64,000 nucleotides of DNA from Lysobacter antibioticus HS124 (GTDB lineage Bacteria; Pseudomonadota; Gammaproteobacteria; Xanthomonadales; Xanthomonadaceae): contig NZ_HG424536.1 of NCBI RefSeq assembly GCF_000336385.2, positions 1 through 64,000 on the forward strand, written 5' to 3'. Positions 26,229 to 35,201 of this stretch are shown here, piece by piece. The stretch's first letter is position 1. Every line of letters starts with the position of its first letter. Under the pieces are notes generated by a model. That model searched no databases and had not been told where the DNA came from. It saw only the letters and a program-made list of their open reading frames with translations. Made by a program: the position numbers and the translations under genes.

Positions 26229-29090
26229 TTATCGCACCGGCTTGCCGTCGTGATCGATCACCTGCACCTGCCCGAGCTTGAGCCCGCGGATCGGCTGCTC
26301 GATCTTGGACAGGTCGCCGACCACCACCCAGGTCAGCGCCGCCGGGTCCAGGCGCTTGGCCGCGGCCTGGACCAGCGCCGGGGTCATGGCCTCGTTGCGC
26401 GCCTTGTACTCGAGGATGTAATCGGCCGGGCGGCCGTAGCGCTGGTCGGCGCTGATCTGCGCCATCAGCGCGTCGTTGGTCTCGTACGCGCCCGGCAGGC
26501 TGAGGGTGTTGGCGGCGCGGATCTTGGCCACCTCGGCCTGCGTCACCGGCGCGCTGCCGTCGACGAAGGAGCCGATCTCGCGCTTGAGCTCGGCCAACGA
26601 TTCGACCGTCTTGTCCGACTGCACCGCGGCCTGGGCGATCCACGGCCGCTGGCCCTTGGCGTTGCCCGAGCCGCTGTAGGAGCCGTAGGCCCAGTGCTTG
26701 TCCTCGCGCAGATTCATGTTCAGGCGCGAACTGAACTCGCCGCCGAGCACGCCGTTGGCGAAGTCGAAATCGATCGTGCCGGCGTCGCCGGTCGGCGGGA
26801 TCAGCTCGCCGACGTAGATGTTGGACTGGATCGCGCCGGGCTGGTCGACCAGGAACACACGCGGCGCCTTGGGCCGCGCGACCGTGTTCAAGGCCGGCAG
26901 GGCCGGCGCGTCGGCCGCCGGCTTCCAGTCGCCGAAGCGGCGCTCGAGCTCGGGCACGATCGCCTCCAGGCTGGTATCGCCGACCACGAACACCCGCGCG
27001 CGGTGCGGCTGCAGCCAATCGCGATGGAAGGCGACCAGCTGCTCGCGCTTGAGCCCGGCGATCGAGGCCTCGGTGCCGGTACCGGTGAACGGAATCGCGT
27101 AAGCGTGGCCTTCGCCGTACAACAGCGGCGGCAGCACGCGCAGCGCGGCGGTCTGCGGCCGCGCCTTCTCCTGCTTGATCCCGGCCAGCCATTGCGCGCG
27201 CACGCGCTCGATTTCGGCCTCTTCGAAGCGCGGGCGGCGGATCACGTCGGCGAACAGGTCCAGCGACTCGCCGAGTTTGTCGGTCAAGGCCGACATGGCG
27301 ACGTTGGCGCTGTCCAGGCTGGCGCTGGACGACAGTTCCACGCCCAGCGCTTCCTTGCGCGCCGACAGCGCCAGCGCGCCGTACTCGCCGGCGCCCTCGT
27401 CGAGCATGGCCATGGCGAAGCTGGCGGTGCCGACCGGATGGCCGAGATCGGCGCTGAAGCCGCCGGGAAACTCCATCCACAGCTGCACCACCGGGGTCTG
27501 ACGGCGCTCGACCAGCACCACCTCGGTGCCGTTGCTCAGCGTCGCGCGCTGCGGCGCGGGGAAGCGTAGCTCCGGGAAGCGGTCGGTCTTGGGCACGCCG
27601 GCGCTGCGATCGACGTCGGAGGCGACGGTCTTGTAGCGCGGGTCGGCGGCCGGGATCGGGGCCGGCTTCGTGGCCGGCGCGGCGTGCGCGGTTTCCGGCA
27701 GCGACGAGGCCGGTTTGTCGCCGGGCTGGACCAGCAGGGTATGCGAGCCGGTCCCGAGCCAGGTGCGGCCGGCGGCCTGCACGCTGGCCGGCGTCGCCGC
27801 GGCGATCCGCGCCAGATCGTCGCGGAAACAGTCGGGCTTGCCGGAGAACACGGCGCAACGCGCCAGCACGTCGGACTTGCCGCCGAAGCCGCCGATGCGC
27901 TCGATGCCGCGGATGAAATCGGCGCGCAGCGAGGTCTGGGCCTGCTCGAGTTCCTGCGCGGTCGGGCCCTGTTCGATCAGGCGGCGGATTTCTTCGTCGA
28001 TCGCCGCGCGGACCTTGGCCGGGTCCACGCCCTGCTTGACGTTGGCGACCACCACCAGGGTGCCGCTGATCTCGGCGTCGTTGATCGACACGCTGGCGCT
28101 GTCGGCGATGCGGTCGCGGTGGACCAGGCGCGCGTCCAGGCGCGAGGCGGCGCTGCCGCCGAGGATCTGCGCGAACAGTTCCAGGTCGGCGCCGTCGCGG
28201 GCGCCGAACGGGGCCACCGGCCAGGCGCGGTAGACGCGCGCCTGCGGCACCCGGTCGGGCACCACTTCCTCGGTGTCGCGCTCGCGCTTGGGCACGCGCG
28301 CGGCCATCTTCGGCACCGTAGCGCTGGCCGGAATGTCGCCGAAGTAACGCAGCGCCTTTTCCTTGGCCGTGGCCAGGTCGATGTCGCCGGCCAGCACCAG
28401 CACCGCGTTGTTGGGGCCGTACCAGCTGCGGAACCAGGTCTTGACGTCGTCCAGCGAAGCCGCGTCGAGGTCGGCCATCGAGCCGATGGTCTGCCAGCTG
28501 TAGGGATGATCGGCCGGGTACAGGGCTTCGTAGAGCTTGGCGCTGATGCGGCGGCCGTAAGGCTGGTTCTCGCCCTGGCGCTTCTCGTTCTGAACCACGC
28601 CGCGCTGCTCGTCGAGGGTCTTCTGATCGATCGCGCCGAGCAGATGGCCCATGCGGTCGGACTCCATCCACAGCGCCATGTCCAGCGCGGTCGTCGGCAC
28701 GTTCTGGAAATAGTTGGTGCGGTCGACGTTGGTGGTGCCGTTCTGGTCGGTCACCCCGACCAGTTCGAACGGAGCGAAGAACTCGCCCTTGTGGTTTTCC
28801 GAGCCCTGGAACATCAGGTGCTCGAACAGGTGGGCGAAGCCGGTGCGGCCGGGCTGCTCGTTCTTGCTGCCGACGTGGTACCAGACGTTGACCGCGACGA
28901 TCGGCGCCTTGCGATCGGTGTGCACGATCACCCGCAGGCCGTTGGGCAGGGTGAATTCCTCGTAGGGAATCGAGACTTCGGCGCGCGGCGCGGCCAGCGC
29001 CGGCGTGCATACCGCGCCGCCAAGCGCGGCGCCCAGCGCCAGGGCCAGCACGGCGGCGCGCGGCAGGGATCGGGTCGGGAAGGAGGGCAT
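26229..29090 (-). CDS. Second periplasmic M16-family zinc peptidase
   Basis: A 953-residue exported protein with a signal peptide (about 1-33) and two M16 domains. The active repeat has HLFEH (His87, Glu90, His91) followed by VVQNEKRQGENQPYG with the third acidic ligand. The second repeat, from about 510, lacks the zinc motif but has the conserved substrate-binding R/Y region (DKHWAYGSYSGSG). It is of the same overall design as the peptidase at 3.4-6.3 kb but clearly diverged from it. It is divergent from trmL with 131 bp between starts. Confidence 0.93.
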   Translation of the reverse strand: MPSFPTRSLPRAAVLALALGAALGGAVCTPALAAPRAEVSIPYEEFTLPNGLRVIVHTDRKAPIVAVNVWYHVGSKNEQPGRTGFAHLFEHLMFQGSENHKGEFFAPFELVGVTDQNGTTNVDRTNYFQNVPTTALDMALWMESDRMGHLLGAIDQKTLDEQRGVVQNEKRQGENQPYGRRISAKLYEALYPADHPYSWQTIGSMADLDAASLDDVKTWFRSWYGPNNAVLVLAGDIDLATAKEKALRYFGDIPASATVPKMAARVPKRERDTEEVVPDRVPQARVYRAWPVAPFGARDGADLELFAQILGGSAASRLDARLVHRDRIADSASVSINDAEISGTLVVVANVKQGVDPAKVRAAIDEEIRRLIEQGPTAQELEQAQTSLRADFIRGIERIGGFGGKSDVLARCAVFSGKPDCFRDDLARIAAATPASVQAAGRTWLGTGSHTLLVQPGDKPASSLPETAHAAPATKPAPIPAADPRYKTVASDVDRSAGVPKTDRFPELRFPAPQRATLSNGTEVVLVERRQTPVVQLWMEFPGGFSADLGHPVGTASFAMAMLDEGAGEYGALALSARKEALGVELSSSASLDSANVAMSALTDKLGESLDLFADVIRRPRFEEAEIERVRAQWLAGIKQEKARPQTAALRVLPPLLYGEGHAYAIPFTGTGTEASIAGLKREQLVAFHRDWLQPHRARVFVVGDTSLEAIVPELERRFGDWKPAADAPALPALNTVARPKAPRVFLVDQPGAIQSNIYVGELIPPTGDAGTIDFDFANGVLGGEFSSRLNMNLREDKHWAYGSYSGSGNAKGQRPWIAQAAVQSDKTVESLAELKREIGSFVDGSAPVTQAEVAKIRAANTLSLPGAYETNDALMAQISADQRYGRPADYILEYKARNEAMTPALVQAAAKRLDPAALTWVVVGDLSKIEQPIRGLKLGQVQVIDHDGKPVR

Positions 29091-29221
29091 GGGCGGGGCT
29101 CCGGTCGGGCGTCCGTGCGGGACGAAGCCGCCATCCTAGGCGGTAGCGGCCGCAGCGGCATGGGCCGGCGGTCACAGGGGGGGACGCCGCGCCGCTGCGT
29201 TGCGCGTCGCATAATGGCGTC

Positions 29222-29686
29222 ATGTTCGAGGTCATCCTGTACCAGCCCGAGATACCGCCCAACACCGGCAACGTCATCCGCCTGTGCGCGAACACCGGCG
29301 CGCGCCTGCACCTGGTCGCACCGCTGGGGTTCAGCCTGGAGGACAAGCAACTGCGCCGCGCCGGGCTGGACTACCACGAGTACGCCAGCCTGCAGGTTCA
29401 CGAGAGCCTGCATGCGGCATTGCAGGCGATCGCGCCGCCGCGACTGTTCGCGCTGAGCACGCGCAGCCAAGTGCGTTACGACCGCGTCGCCTACGCGCCC
29501 GGCGATGCCTTCCTGTTCGGCCCGGAAACCCGCGGCCTGCCCGAGGACGTGCTCGAGCGCATCCCGGCCGAGCACCGCCTGCGCCTGCCGATGCGCCCGG
29601 ACAATCGCAGCCTGAATCTGTCCAATTCGGTCGCGGTGGTGGTGTTCGAGGCCTGGCGCCAGCACGGCTTCGACGGCGGCGCCTGA
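29222..29686 (+). CDS. trmL: tRNA (cytidine/uridine-34-2'-O)-methyltransferase TrmL
   Basis: TrmL methylates the ribose of the wobble base in tRNA-Leu. The 154-residue SPOUT-fold protein has all three motifs: EIPPNTGNVIRLCANTGA (about 10-27), the knot segment FLFGPETRGLPEDVL (about 96-110) and LRLPMRPDNRSLNLSNSVAVVV (about 118-140). Size is the family norm of 150-160 residues. The gene is single and converges on the metallophore operon, with a shared hairpin between them. Confidence 0.95.
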   Translation: MFEVILYQPEIPPNTGNVIRLCANTGARLHLVAPLGFSLEDKQLRRAGLDYHEYASLQVHESLHAALQAIAPPRLFALSTRSQVRYDRVAYAPGDAFLFGPETRGLPEDVLERIPAEHRLRLPMRPDNRSLNLSNSVAVVVFEAWRQHGFDGGA

Positions 29687-29712
29687 GCGCCCTGCGGGAA
29701 CAGGCGAAAAAG

Positions 29713-29745
29713 GCTCCCCCGGGCGTCGGATCGCGCCGGGGGAGC
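29713..29745 (-). terminator. Bidirectional terminator between trmL and the metallophore operon
   Basis: GCTCCCCCGG and CCGGGGGAGC pair over 10 bp. On the minus strand the hairpin is followed by CTTTTTCG, making a good rho-independent terminator just after the last gene (MFS) of the long operon; it may also serve trmL. Confidence 0.8.
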
Positions 29746-29753
29746 AAGTCCAC

Positions 29754-30983
29754 TCAGGGAGAGGTCGCCGGAGCGCGCGCCGCACCGCGCGTAGCCCAGG
29801 CCAAGCCGAACGCGCCGAGCAGACCGACCGCGCAGAACGTCGCCCACGGCAGCCACGGCAGGCGCAACGCCGCGGCCAGGTCGATCAGGCCGCCGCCGGC
29901 GAGGCTGCCGAGCCCGCCGCCGACCGCCAGGCTCAGCGAACTCACGCCGAGGAAGCTGCCGAGCGCACGCGGATCGGCCAGGTCGGCGATCAGGGACTGC
30001 TGGCTGGGCCGGGTCAGCACCGCGCCGATCGCGAACGCGGCCACGCAGGCCAGGAATGCGGCAAAACTCCCGACCAGAGCGAACGCGCCGATCGCCAGCG
30101 CCATCAGCGCCGTGCCCAGCACCAGCATCTGCGCGCTGCTCAACCAGCGTTGCAACCAGCGCACCAGCGCGTACTGCAGCGCCAGGGTCAGGCCGGCGCT
30201 GAGCGCGAACATGATGCCGACGCTGTCGGTGTCGCCGGTCAGCCGCTGCGCGAGCAGCGGCAGGCTCAGATTGATCTGCACCGCGACGAACCAGTACAGC
30301 ATCAGCAGCCCGACCAGGACCAGGAACGGCCGGTTGCGCCACACCCGTTGCAGACCGTCGCGCAGCGGCGGCGGCCGCGCCGGCGGCGGCACGTTCGGCA
30401 ACCAGCGCACGGCGATGACGAAATTGGCGGCGAAGCAGGCCGCGGCCCCGAGGCAGACCAGGGCGAAGTCGTAGCGCAGTAGAGCCACGCCGAGCAGCGG
30501 CCCGAGCGTGGTCGCCGCGCCGCCGATCCAGTTGCTGAGCGCGTAATAGCGCGGCCGGCTGCGCTCGTCGGTGAGCGCCGCGATCGAGGCCTGGTAAGGC
30601 GCTTCGAACATGGCCCCGCCGAGCGCGGCCAGCAGCATCGCCAGCAACAGCCAGCGCAGTTCGGTCGCGTAAGCCAGGCTGGCGAAGCCCAGCGCACGCA
30701 ACAGCACGCCGAGGCAGATCATGCGCCGCGCCCCGTAGCGGTCGGCGAGCAGGCCGCCGAGCAGGGCCAGGCCCTGCTGGGCGACCTGGCGCAGCGCCAG
30801 CGCGCCGCCGACCGCAGCCGCGGCCAGGCCGAGGCGATCGACGAAATGCACCGCGACCAACGGCATAAGCATGGCGAAGCCGGTCACCATGAAGAAGGTG
30901 TAGACCAGCAGACCGTTGAGGCCGCGCCGGCGTTCGGCCTCGCTGGTCGGCGCCGGCACAAGGGCAGCATCGAGCGCGCTCAC
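29754..30983 (-). CDS. MFS transporter, candidate metallophore exporter
   Basis: A 409-residue, 12-helix major facilitator protein. The cytoplasmic loop motif GGLLADRYGARRMI follows helix 2 and a degenerate second copy is near the middle. The overall type is MdtH-like drug:proton antiport. It is the last of ten co-directional genes, 9 bp after the DUF364-type gene. By analogy with siderophore loci it is the likely exporter of the product made by the kinase, PLP enzyme and ATP-grasp ligase. The substrate is inferred from context only. Confidence 0.85.
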   Translation of the reverse strand: MSALDAALVPAPTSEAERRRGLNGLLVYTFFMVTGFAMLMPLVAVHFVDRLGLAAAAVGGALALRQVAQQGLALLGGLLADRYGARRMICLGVLLRALGFASLAYATELRWLLLAMLLAALGGAMFEAPYQASIAALTDERSRPRYYALSNWIGGAATTLGPLLGVALLRYDFALVCLGAAACFAANFVIAVRWLPNVPPPARPPPLRDGLQRVWRNRPFLVLVGLLMLYWFVAVQINLSLPLLAQRLTGDTDSVGIMFALSAGLTLALQYALVRWLQRWLSSAQMLVLGTALMALAIGAFALVGSFAAFLACVAAFAIGAVLTRPSQQSLIADLADPRALGSFLGVSSLSLAVGGGLGSLAGGGLIDLAAALRLPWLPWATFCAVGLLGAFGLAWATRGAARAPATSP

Positions 30984-30992
30984 CGCCGCCCC

Positions 30993-31847
30993 TCAGGCCG
31001 CGCGCGCGTCGCCGCGGCCGATGCCGGCGGCGCGGTAGAGATGGATCGGGGTCGGATCGGCGCTGAACTGCGAAAACGGAAACGGTTCGGCCGACACCGC
31101 GGCGACGCCGCGGCCGAGAAAGCGCGGCACGATCGCGCTGCCGGTCTGGGCGTAGACCACCAGCGGCACGCCGCGCGCGCGCAGCGTGGCCAGGATCTCG
31201 TCGAAGGACCCGTTGCTGAGCGTCATGCCGGTGGCGATGACCAGATCGGCCGCGGCCAGCACCGGACGCATGTCGCGCGCGACCTCGGTGCCGTCGGCGG
31301 TGAACTCGAGATTGAAGTCGCAGGGCAGGCACACGCCGCCGTGCGAGCGGATCGCCTCGACCAGGGGATTGACCACGCCGATCAGGCCGACCCGCATGCC
31401 GGGCGCGATCCGCAGCAGGCTGGCGATCGCCGCGTCGCGCGCCTGCGCGCGCTGCAGCGGCGTGCCGTGCGGCAGCAAACGCGGCTCGGCCCCGGCCTGT
31501 TCGCGATGCGGCCGGACCAGCGCCAGATAGGCGTCGAGCGCGGCGATCCGCACCGGCGTGCGCGGATCGCGCAGCAACTCGGCGAGCGCGCGGCCGGACA
31601 GCTCCTCGGCCGCCGACGGGTCGAGCTGGTCGCGTTCGACGCAGCAGCCGCCGAACGCGGACTCGACCCGCAGCACCAGGTAGTGATTGCGGTATTTGGT
31701 GTCGGTGCCTGGGAACTGGGTGCTCTGGCGCACCCAGAACGCGCCGACCGCGTGCAGGCCGGCCGGGTCCGGGCCGTAGTCGCCGCGCAGCACGGCCTGG
31801 GTGAGGTCGGCGACGCTGGCCGGGGCAACAAGGGTCTCGAAGGTCAT
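30993..31847 (-). CDS. DUF364-type Rossmann-like protein (putative metal-chelation domain)
   Basis: The 284-residue cytosolic protein matches the DUF4213/DUF364 type in layout. An N-terminal part (about 1-80) is followed by a Rossmann-like domain: MRVGLIGVVNPLVEAI, then AADLVIATGMTLSNGSFDEIL, then VVYAQTGSAIVPRFLGRGV. Proteins with this domain have been proposed to handle metal ions or metal chelates, but no reaction is established. There are two adjacent cysteines (GGCCVERD) and a further CLPCDF motif, possible metal ligands. Placed between ATP-grasp and exporter, it may take part in assembly or metal release. Confidence 0.65.
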   Translation of the reverse strand: MTFETLVAPASVADLTQAVLRGDYGPDPAGLHAVGAFWVRQSTQFPGTDTKYRNHYLVLRVESAFGGCCVERDQLDPSAAEELSGRALAELLRDPRTPVRIAALDAYLALVRPHREQAGAEPRLLPHGTPLQRAQARDAAIASLLRIAPGMRVGLIGVVNPLVEAIRSHGGVCLPCDFNLEFTADGTEVARDMRPVLAAADLVIATGMTLSNGSFDEILATLRARGVPLVVYAQTGSAIVPRFLGRGVAAVSAEPFPFSQFSADPTPIHLYRAAGIGRGDARAA

Positions 31848-31856
31848 GGCAGTCGC

Positions 31857-33122
31857 TCAGGCAGCCGGGTCGGCGTAGGTCAGGGCCAGGCGCGACAGCG
31901 CGCGCTCGGCGTAGGCGCGGGCCTGCAGGCCGTCGCGGTCGCTGGCGATCACGTGGCCGAGGTAGCAGGCGTTGTCGATCGGCGCGGAGACGTCGCTGCC
32001 GGCGACCGCGGCCAAGCTCCAGCGCTCGACGTGAGGATCGGCGTCGAGGTCGGCGGAGCCGTCCAGGGCCACGACCTTGCCGGCGCGCGGCGGCACCAGG
32101 AACTTGATCGCCGCGCTGGCCACGCCGGTGTCGCGCCGTCGCAGGTCGGGCTCACGGCCCAGGGCCAGCTCGATCTGCGCATCGAGCAGGTCGATGCCGG
32201 TCACGCGCTGGATCAGTTCGGCGATGTAATTGCCGCCGGGGCGCGGATTGATCTCGACGATGCGCGGCCCCTGCGCGGTCAGTTTGACCTCAGTGTGGCT
32301 GAGGCCGTGGTCGTGGCCGACCGCGGACAGCGCGCCGCGCACCAGGTCTTCCACCGCGCGCGCCTGCACGGGATCGAGCCTGGCCGGGAACATATGCCCG
32401 TCCTCGACGAAATAGGGAAAGCCGGTCAGGCTCTTGTCGGTGATGCCGATCACCGTGGTCGCGCCGCGATAGGTGCAGGCCTCGACGCTGACCTCCTCGC
32501 CGTGCAGGTACTCCTCCAGCAGCAGCAGGGGCACCCGCGCCTGATCGCGGAAGTTGCGCGGGAACTGCTCCAGCGCGTCGAACGCCGCGCACAACTCTTC
32601 CTCGTCGCGAACCAAGCGGACGAAGGCGCTGGAGGCCAGGTCGGTCGGCTTGAGGATCAGCGGGTAGCCGATGCGCTGCGCCTCGCGTCGGCACTCGTCC
32701 CAGGACGCGGTGACGGCGAACCTCGGGTTCGGCAGGCCGGCGCGCTCGATCGCCTCGCGCACCCGGTCTTTGCGCCGCTCGTCGACCACGTTGGCCGAGA
32801 ACGCCTGCGGCAGGCCCAGCGCCTGCGCCACCTGGGCCACGGTATCGATGTAGTAGTCGCAGATGGTGACCACGCCGTCGAAGTTCAGGATCGCGTGCTG
32901 GGCGCGCAGGAACTCGATCAGCGCCGGCACGTCGTTGGTCTCGGCGCTGAGCACGTGTTCGGCGTGCTCGATCACCGGATGGATCTCGCGCGCGCGCGTA
33001 TCGCGGTAGTGGTCGCGGTTGCGGGTGACGAAGGTGTAGCGGTGGCCGAGCCGGGCGATCGCCGGCGGAAAGATCCGCCCAGTGCCGCCGACCCAGCTTT
33101 CTATCATCAACAGGTGCGCCAT
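31857..33122 (-). CDS. ATP-grasp ligase
   Basis: A 421-residue ATP-grasp enzyme of the carbamoyl-phosphate-synthase/BacD-like group, joining a carboxylate to an amine through an acyl phosphate. The N-terminal Rossmann part begins MIESWVGGTGRIF. The ATP-grasp core spans about 115-310, with GYPLILKPTDLASSAFV (first ATP lysine), LLEEYLHGEEVSVE and the Mg-binding EINPRPGGN. The ATG follows GGAGAC and lies 32 bp after the PLP enzyme stop. In this operon it should ligate the amino acid made by the PLP enzyme to a second building block. Confidence 0.88.
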   Translation of the reverse strand: MAHLLMIESWVGGTGRIFPPAIARLGHRYTFVTRNRDHYRDTRAREIHPVIEHAEHVLSAETNDVPALIEFLRAQHAILNFDGVVTICDYYIDTVAQVAQALGLPQAFSANVVDERRKDRVREAIERAGLPNPRFAVTASWDECRREAQRIGYPLILKPTDLASSAFVRLVRDEEELCAAFDALEQFPRNFRDQARVPLLLLEEYLHGEEVSVEACTYRGATTVIGITDKSLTGFPYFVEDGHMFPARLDPVQARAVEDLVRGALSAVGHDHGLSHTEVKLTAQGPRIVEINPRPGGNYIAELIQRVTGIDLLDAQIELALGREPDLRRRDTGVASAAIKFLVPPRAGKVVALDGSADLDADPHVERWSLAAVAGSDVSAPIDNACYLGHVIASDRDGLQARAYAERALSRLALTYADPAA

Positions 33123-33154
33123 CGCAGTCTCCTGAGGGCGAGGTGGGTTGCGTA

Positions 33155-34225
33155 TCAGTGCGCCAGCGCCGGCTCGGCCGTCGCCGGCGCGACACAGCCG
33201 GAAGCAACGGGCTCGAATCGGGCCGGGTCGAAATCGGCGCGTCCCCAGGCCATCGCCGACCACGGCAGTTGCAGCTGCTGCAGCGACTCGATCGCGACCG
33301 GCGCCAGCGCATCCGGGTCGAGCGCACGCTCGTATTCGGCGAACACGCCCTCGACATAGCGGTGGCCGGTATCGGCGGCGAGGAACACCACGTTGCGCTG
33401 CGGATCGCGCCGCGCCTCGCGGCGCGCGACCAGGTAGCAGCAGCCGCTGGACAGACCGGCGAACACCGCGTGCTCGCGCAGCAGCGCCACCGCGCCGGAC
33501 AGGCCGTAGTCGAACGAAACCCAATGCACCTGGTCGTACAGGGCATGGCGTACGTTGCGGAACGGGATCGAACTGCCGATGCCGGCGATGATGATGCCGG
33601 GGTCTTCGAGGTGCTGGCAGCCGAAGGTCATGCTGCCGAACGGCTGCACGCCGATCAGTTGCACGCCCGGCTCGGCGGCGCGCAACGCGCGCGCCAGCCC
33701 GCCGGTGGAACAGCCCGAGCCGACCCCGCCGACCACGCTCAGCGGCGCGCAGTCCAGGCCGGCGACGATCTGCGCTGCGACCGGCGCGTAGCCGTCGTAG
33801 TGGATGTCGTCGTGGTATTGCTGCATCCAGTGCAGGTTGGGGTCGGCGGCGAGCAGTTCGCGAATCCGCGCCACGCGCAGGCTCTGGTCCAGCTTCAGGG
33901 TCGGCTGCGGCTCGACCTGCTCGACCGTGGCGCCGAGGATGCGCAACTGGAGCATCAGGGTGCGGTCGACGGTCTTAGAGCCGACGATATGGCACTTGAG
34001 CCCGAACTTGTGGCAGGCCAAGGCCAGGGCATAGGCGTAAATGCCGCTGGAGCTGTCGATCAACGTCGCCTCCGGACCGATCCGTCCGCTGTCGAGCAGT
34101 CCCTGCACCGCCGCCAGGGTCGAATAGACCTTCATGGTCTCGAAGCGGGCGACGTAGAGATTGCGCTCCAGCCGGATCAGGTCCGGCGCCTTGATCGCAT
34201 CGGCGATGTGCGCATGCGGGCTCAT
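33155..34225 (-). CDS. Cysteine-synthase-like PLP enzyme (SbnA-type beta-replacement)
   Basis: A 356-residue fold-type-II PLP enzyme. The Schiff-base lysine is likely Lys32 (RFETMKVYST); the carboxylate loop is DSSSGIYAYALA and the phosphate cup GVGSGCSTGG. Enzymes of this branch exchange a beta leaving group for an amine or sulfide. SbnA of staphyloferrin B uses O-phosphoserine and glutamate. Here the preceding gene is a PduX-like amino-acid kinase, overlapping by 4 nt (ATGA), so O-phosphothreonine or O-phosphoserine is the probable substrate. The loops differ from CysK/CysM, so housekeeping cysteine synthesis is unlikely. Confidence 0.82.
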   Translation of the reverse strand: MSPHAHIADAIKAPDLIRLERNLYVARFETMKVYSTLAAVQGLLDSGRIGPEATLIDSSSGIYAYALALACHKFGLKCHIVGSKTVDRTLMLQLRILGATVEQVEPQPTLKLDQSLRVARIRELLAADPNLHWMQQYHDDIHYDGYAPVAAQIVAGLDCAPLSVVGGVGSGCSTGGLARALRAAEPGVQLIGVQPFGSMTFGCQHLEDPGIIIAGIGSSIPFRNVRHALYDQVHWVSFDYGLSGAVALLREHAVFAGLSSGCCYLVARREARRDPQRNVVFLAADTGHRYVEGVFAEYERALDPDALAPVAIESLQQLQLPWSAMAWGRADFDPARFEPVASGCVAPATAEPALAH

Positions 34226-35178
34226 CGGACCCCCGTTTCGATGAAGCGGCAGGCGTGGCCGAGACCACGGAAGAACGAGGACAACGCCCCCATGCGCAGC
34301 GCATCGGGCCGCAGCGCGTACAGGTAGCCGATCAGGCTGCCGGTGTGCGCGACCAGCACGCCGTCGGCGCCGAACTCGCGCCGGCGTTCGAGCAGTTCTT
34401 GCAGGTGCCGTTTGGGAGTGACGCCTTGGGCGAGTTCGGCGCTGCGCGTGGCGCAGGCGCAGATCGCGGCGACGTCGTGGGCGGCGAACGCATCCAGCGC
34501 CCGGCGCAGGTTCGCCCGATAGGCCGGCAATTGCCGCCGGTAGTGGCTCAGCAGGGGCGCGGCCAGCTTTTCGGTTTCGACCGTGCCGCCCTCGTCGATG
34601 TAGCAGGCGTGCAGGCGCAGCGGCGCGTCGAAGGTCTGCAGCACCTGCTGGCGGCCGCTGAGGTACAGCGCATGGCTGTCCAGAAACACGCTGTCGGAGC
34701 GCTCGATGCCGCGCAGCAGGGCCGAGATCGCCGGCGCCGGCGTGACCAGGCCGAAGATCCGGTCCAGGCAGCGGATGGTGGCGACGATGTCGGCGGTCGA
34801 ACTGGCCATGCCCTTGCCCAGCGGCAGTTCCGAGTCGTGGCTCCAGCGTCCGTGCGGCAAGCGTCGCCGGTGCCGATGCAGGTACAGCTCGATCGCGCGC
34901 CGGCATTTGTCCTTGCCGGCCAGGTCGGCGTCGATGTCGCCGTCCTCGCCGGGCGCGAAATGGATCCAGCTGTAGCGCCGCACCGGCAGCGAAATGATGC
35001 CGATCTGCAGTTCGCCCTCGTGTTCGCACGGGCCTTGCAACAACTCGCCCAGCGTACCGTGGCAGACCCCGCTGTGTATCGTCCGCAGCGGCGGCACGTC
35101 CCCCTGCCCCCTCGCCGCCGCCTCGGCCGCATCGCGGCCGCCCGCACTCCGTGTCGCCGTTCGCTCCTGCCGCAGCAT
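34222..35178 (-). CDS. PduX-like GHMP kinase (L-threonine/serine kinase)
   Basis: The 318-residue protein has the GHMP ATP loop PLGKGMASSTAD (119-130), the form found in PduX L-threonine kinase. PduX-like flanks are CHGTLGELLQG near the N-terminus and a SDSVFLDSHAL segment. It should make an O-phospho-amino acid. PduX normally serves cobalamin side-chain synthesis, but no cobalamin gene is near; the next gene is a PLP beta-replacement enzyme. Start: ATG at 35178 after GGGAGA is preferred; a TTG at 35205 overlapping the receptor stop (TTGA) is possible. Confidence 0.8.
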   Translation of the reverse strand: MLRQERTATRSAGGRDAAEAAARGQGDVPPLRTIHSGVCHGTLGELLQGPCEHEGELQIGIISLPVRRYSWIHFAPGEDGDIDADLAGKDKCRRAIELYLHRHRRRLPHGRWSHDSELPLGKGMASSTADIVATIRCLDRIFGLVTPAPAISALLRGIERSDSVFLDSHALYLSGRQQVLQTFDAPLRLHACYIDEGGTVETEKLAAPLLSHYRRQLPAYRANLRRALDAFAAHDVAAICACATRSAELAQGVTPKRHLQELLERRREFGADGVLVAHTGSLIGYLYALRPDALRMGALSSFFRGLGHACRFIETGVR

Positions 35179-35201
35179 CGCCGCGTCTCCCGTCAGAAGG
35201 T

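Noticed and set aside
34222-35178. Cobalamin biosynthesis role for the PduX-like kinase.
   Set aside because: No CobD, CbiB or other cobalamin gene is near, and the adjacent PLP enzyme is of fold type II, not the aminotransferase-like CobD fold.
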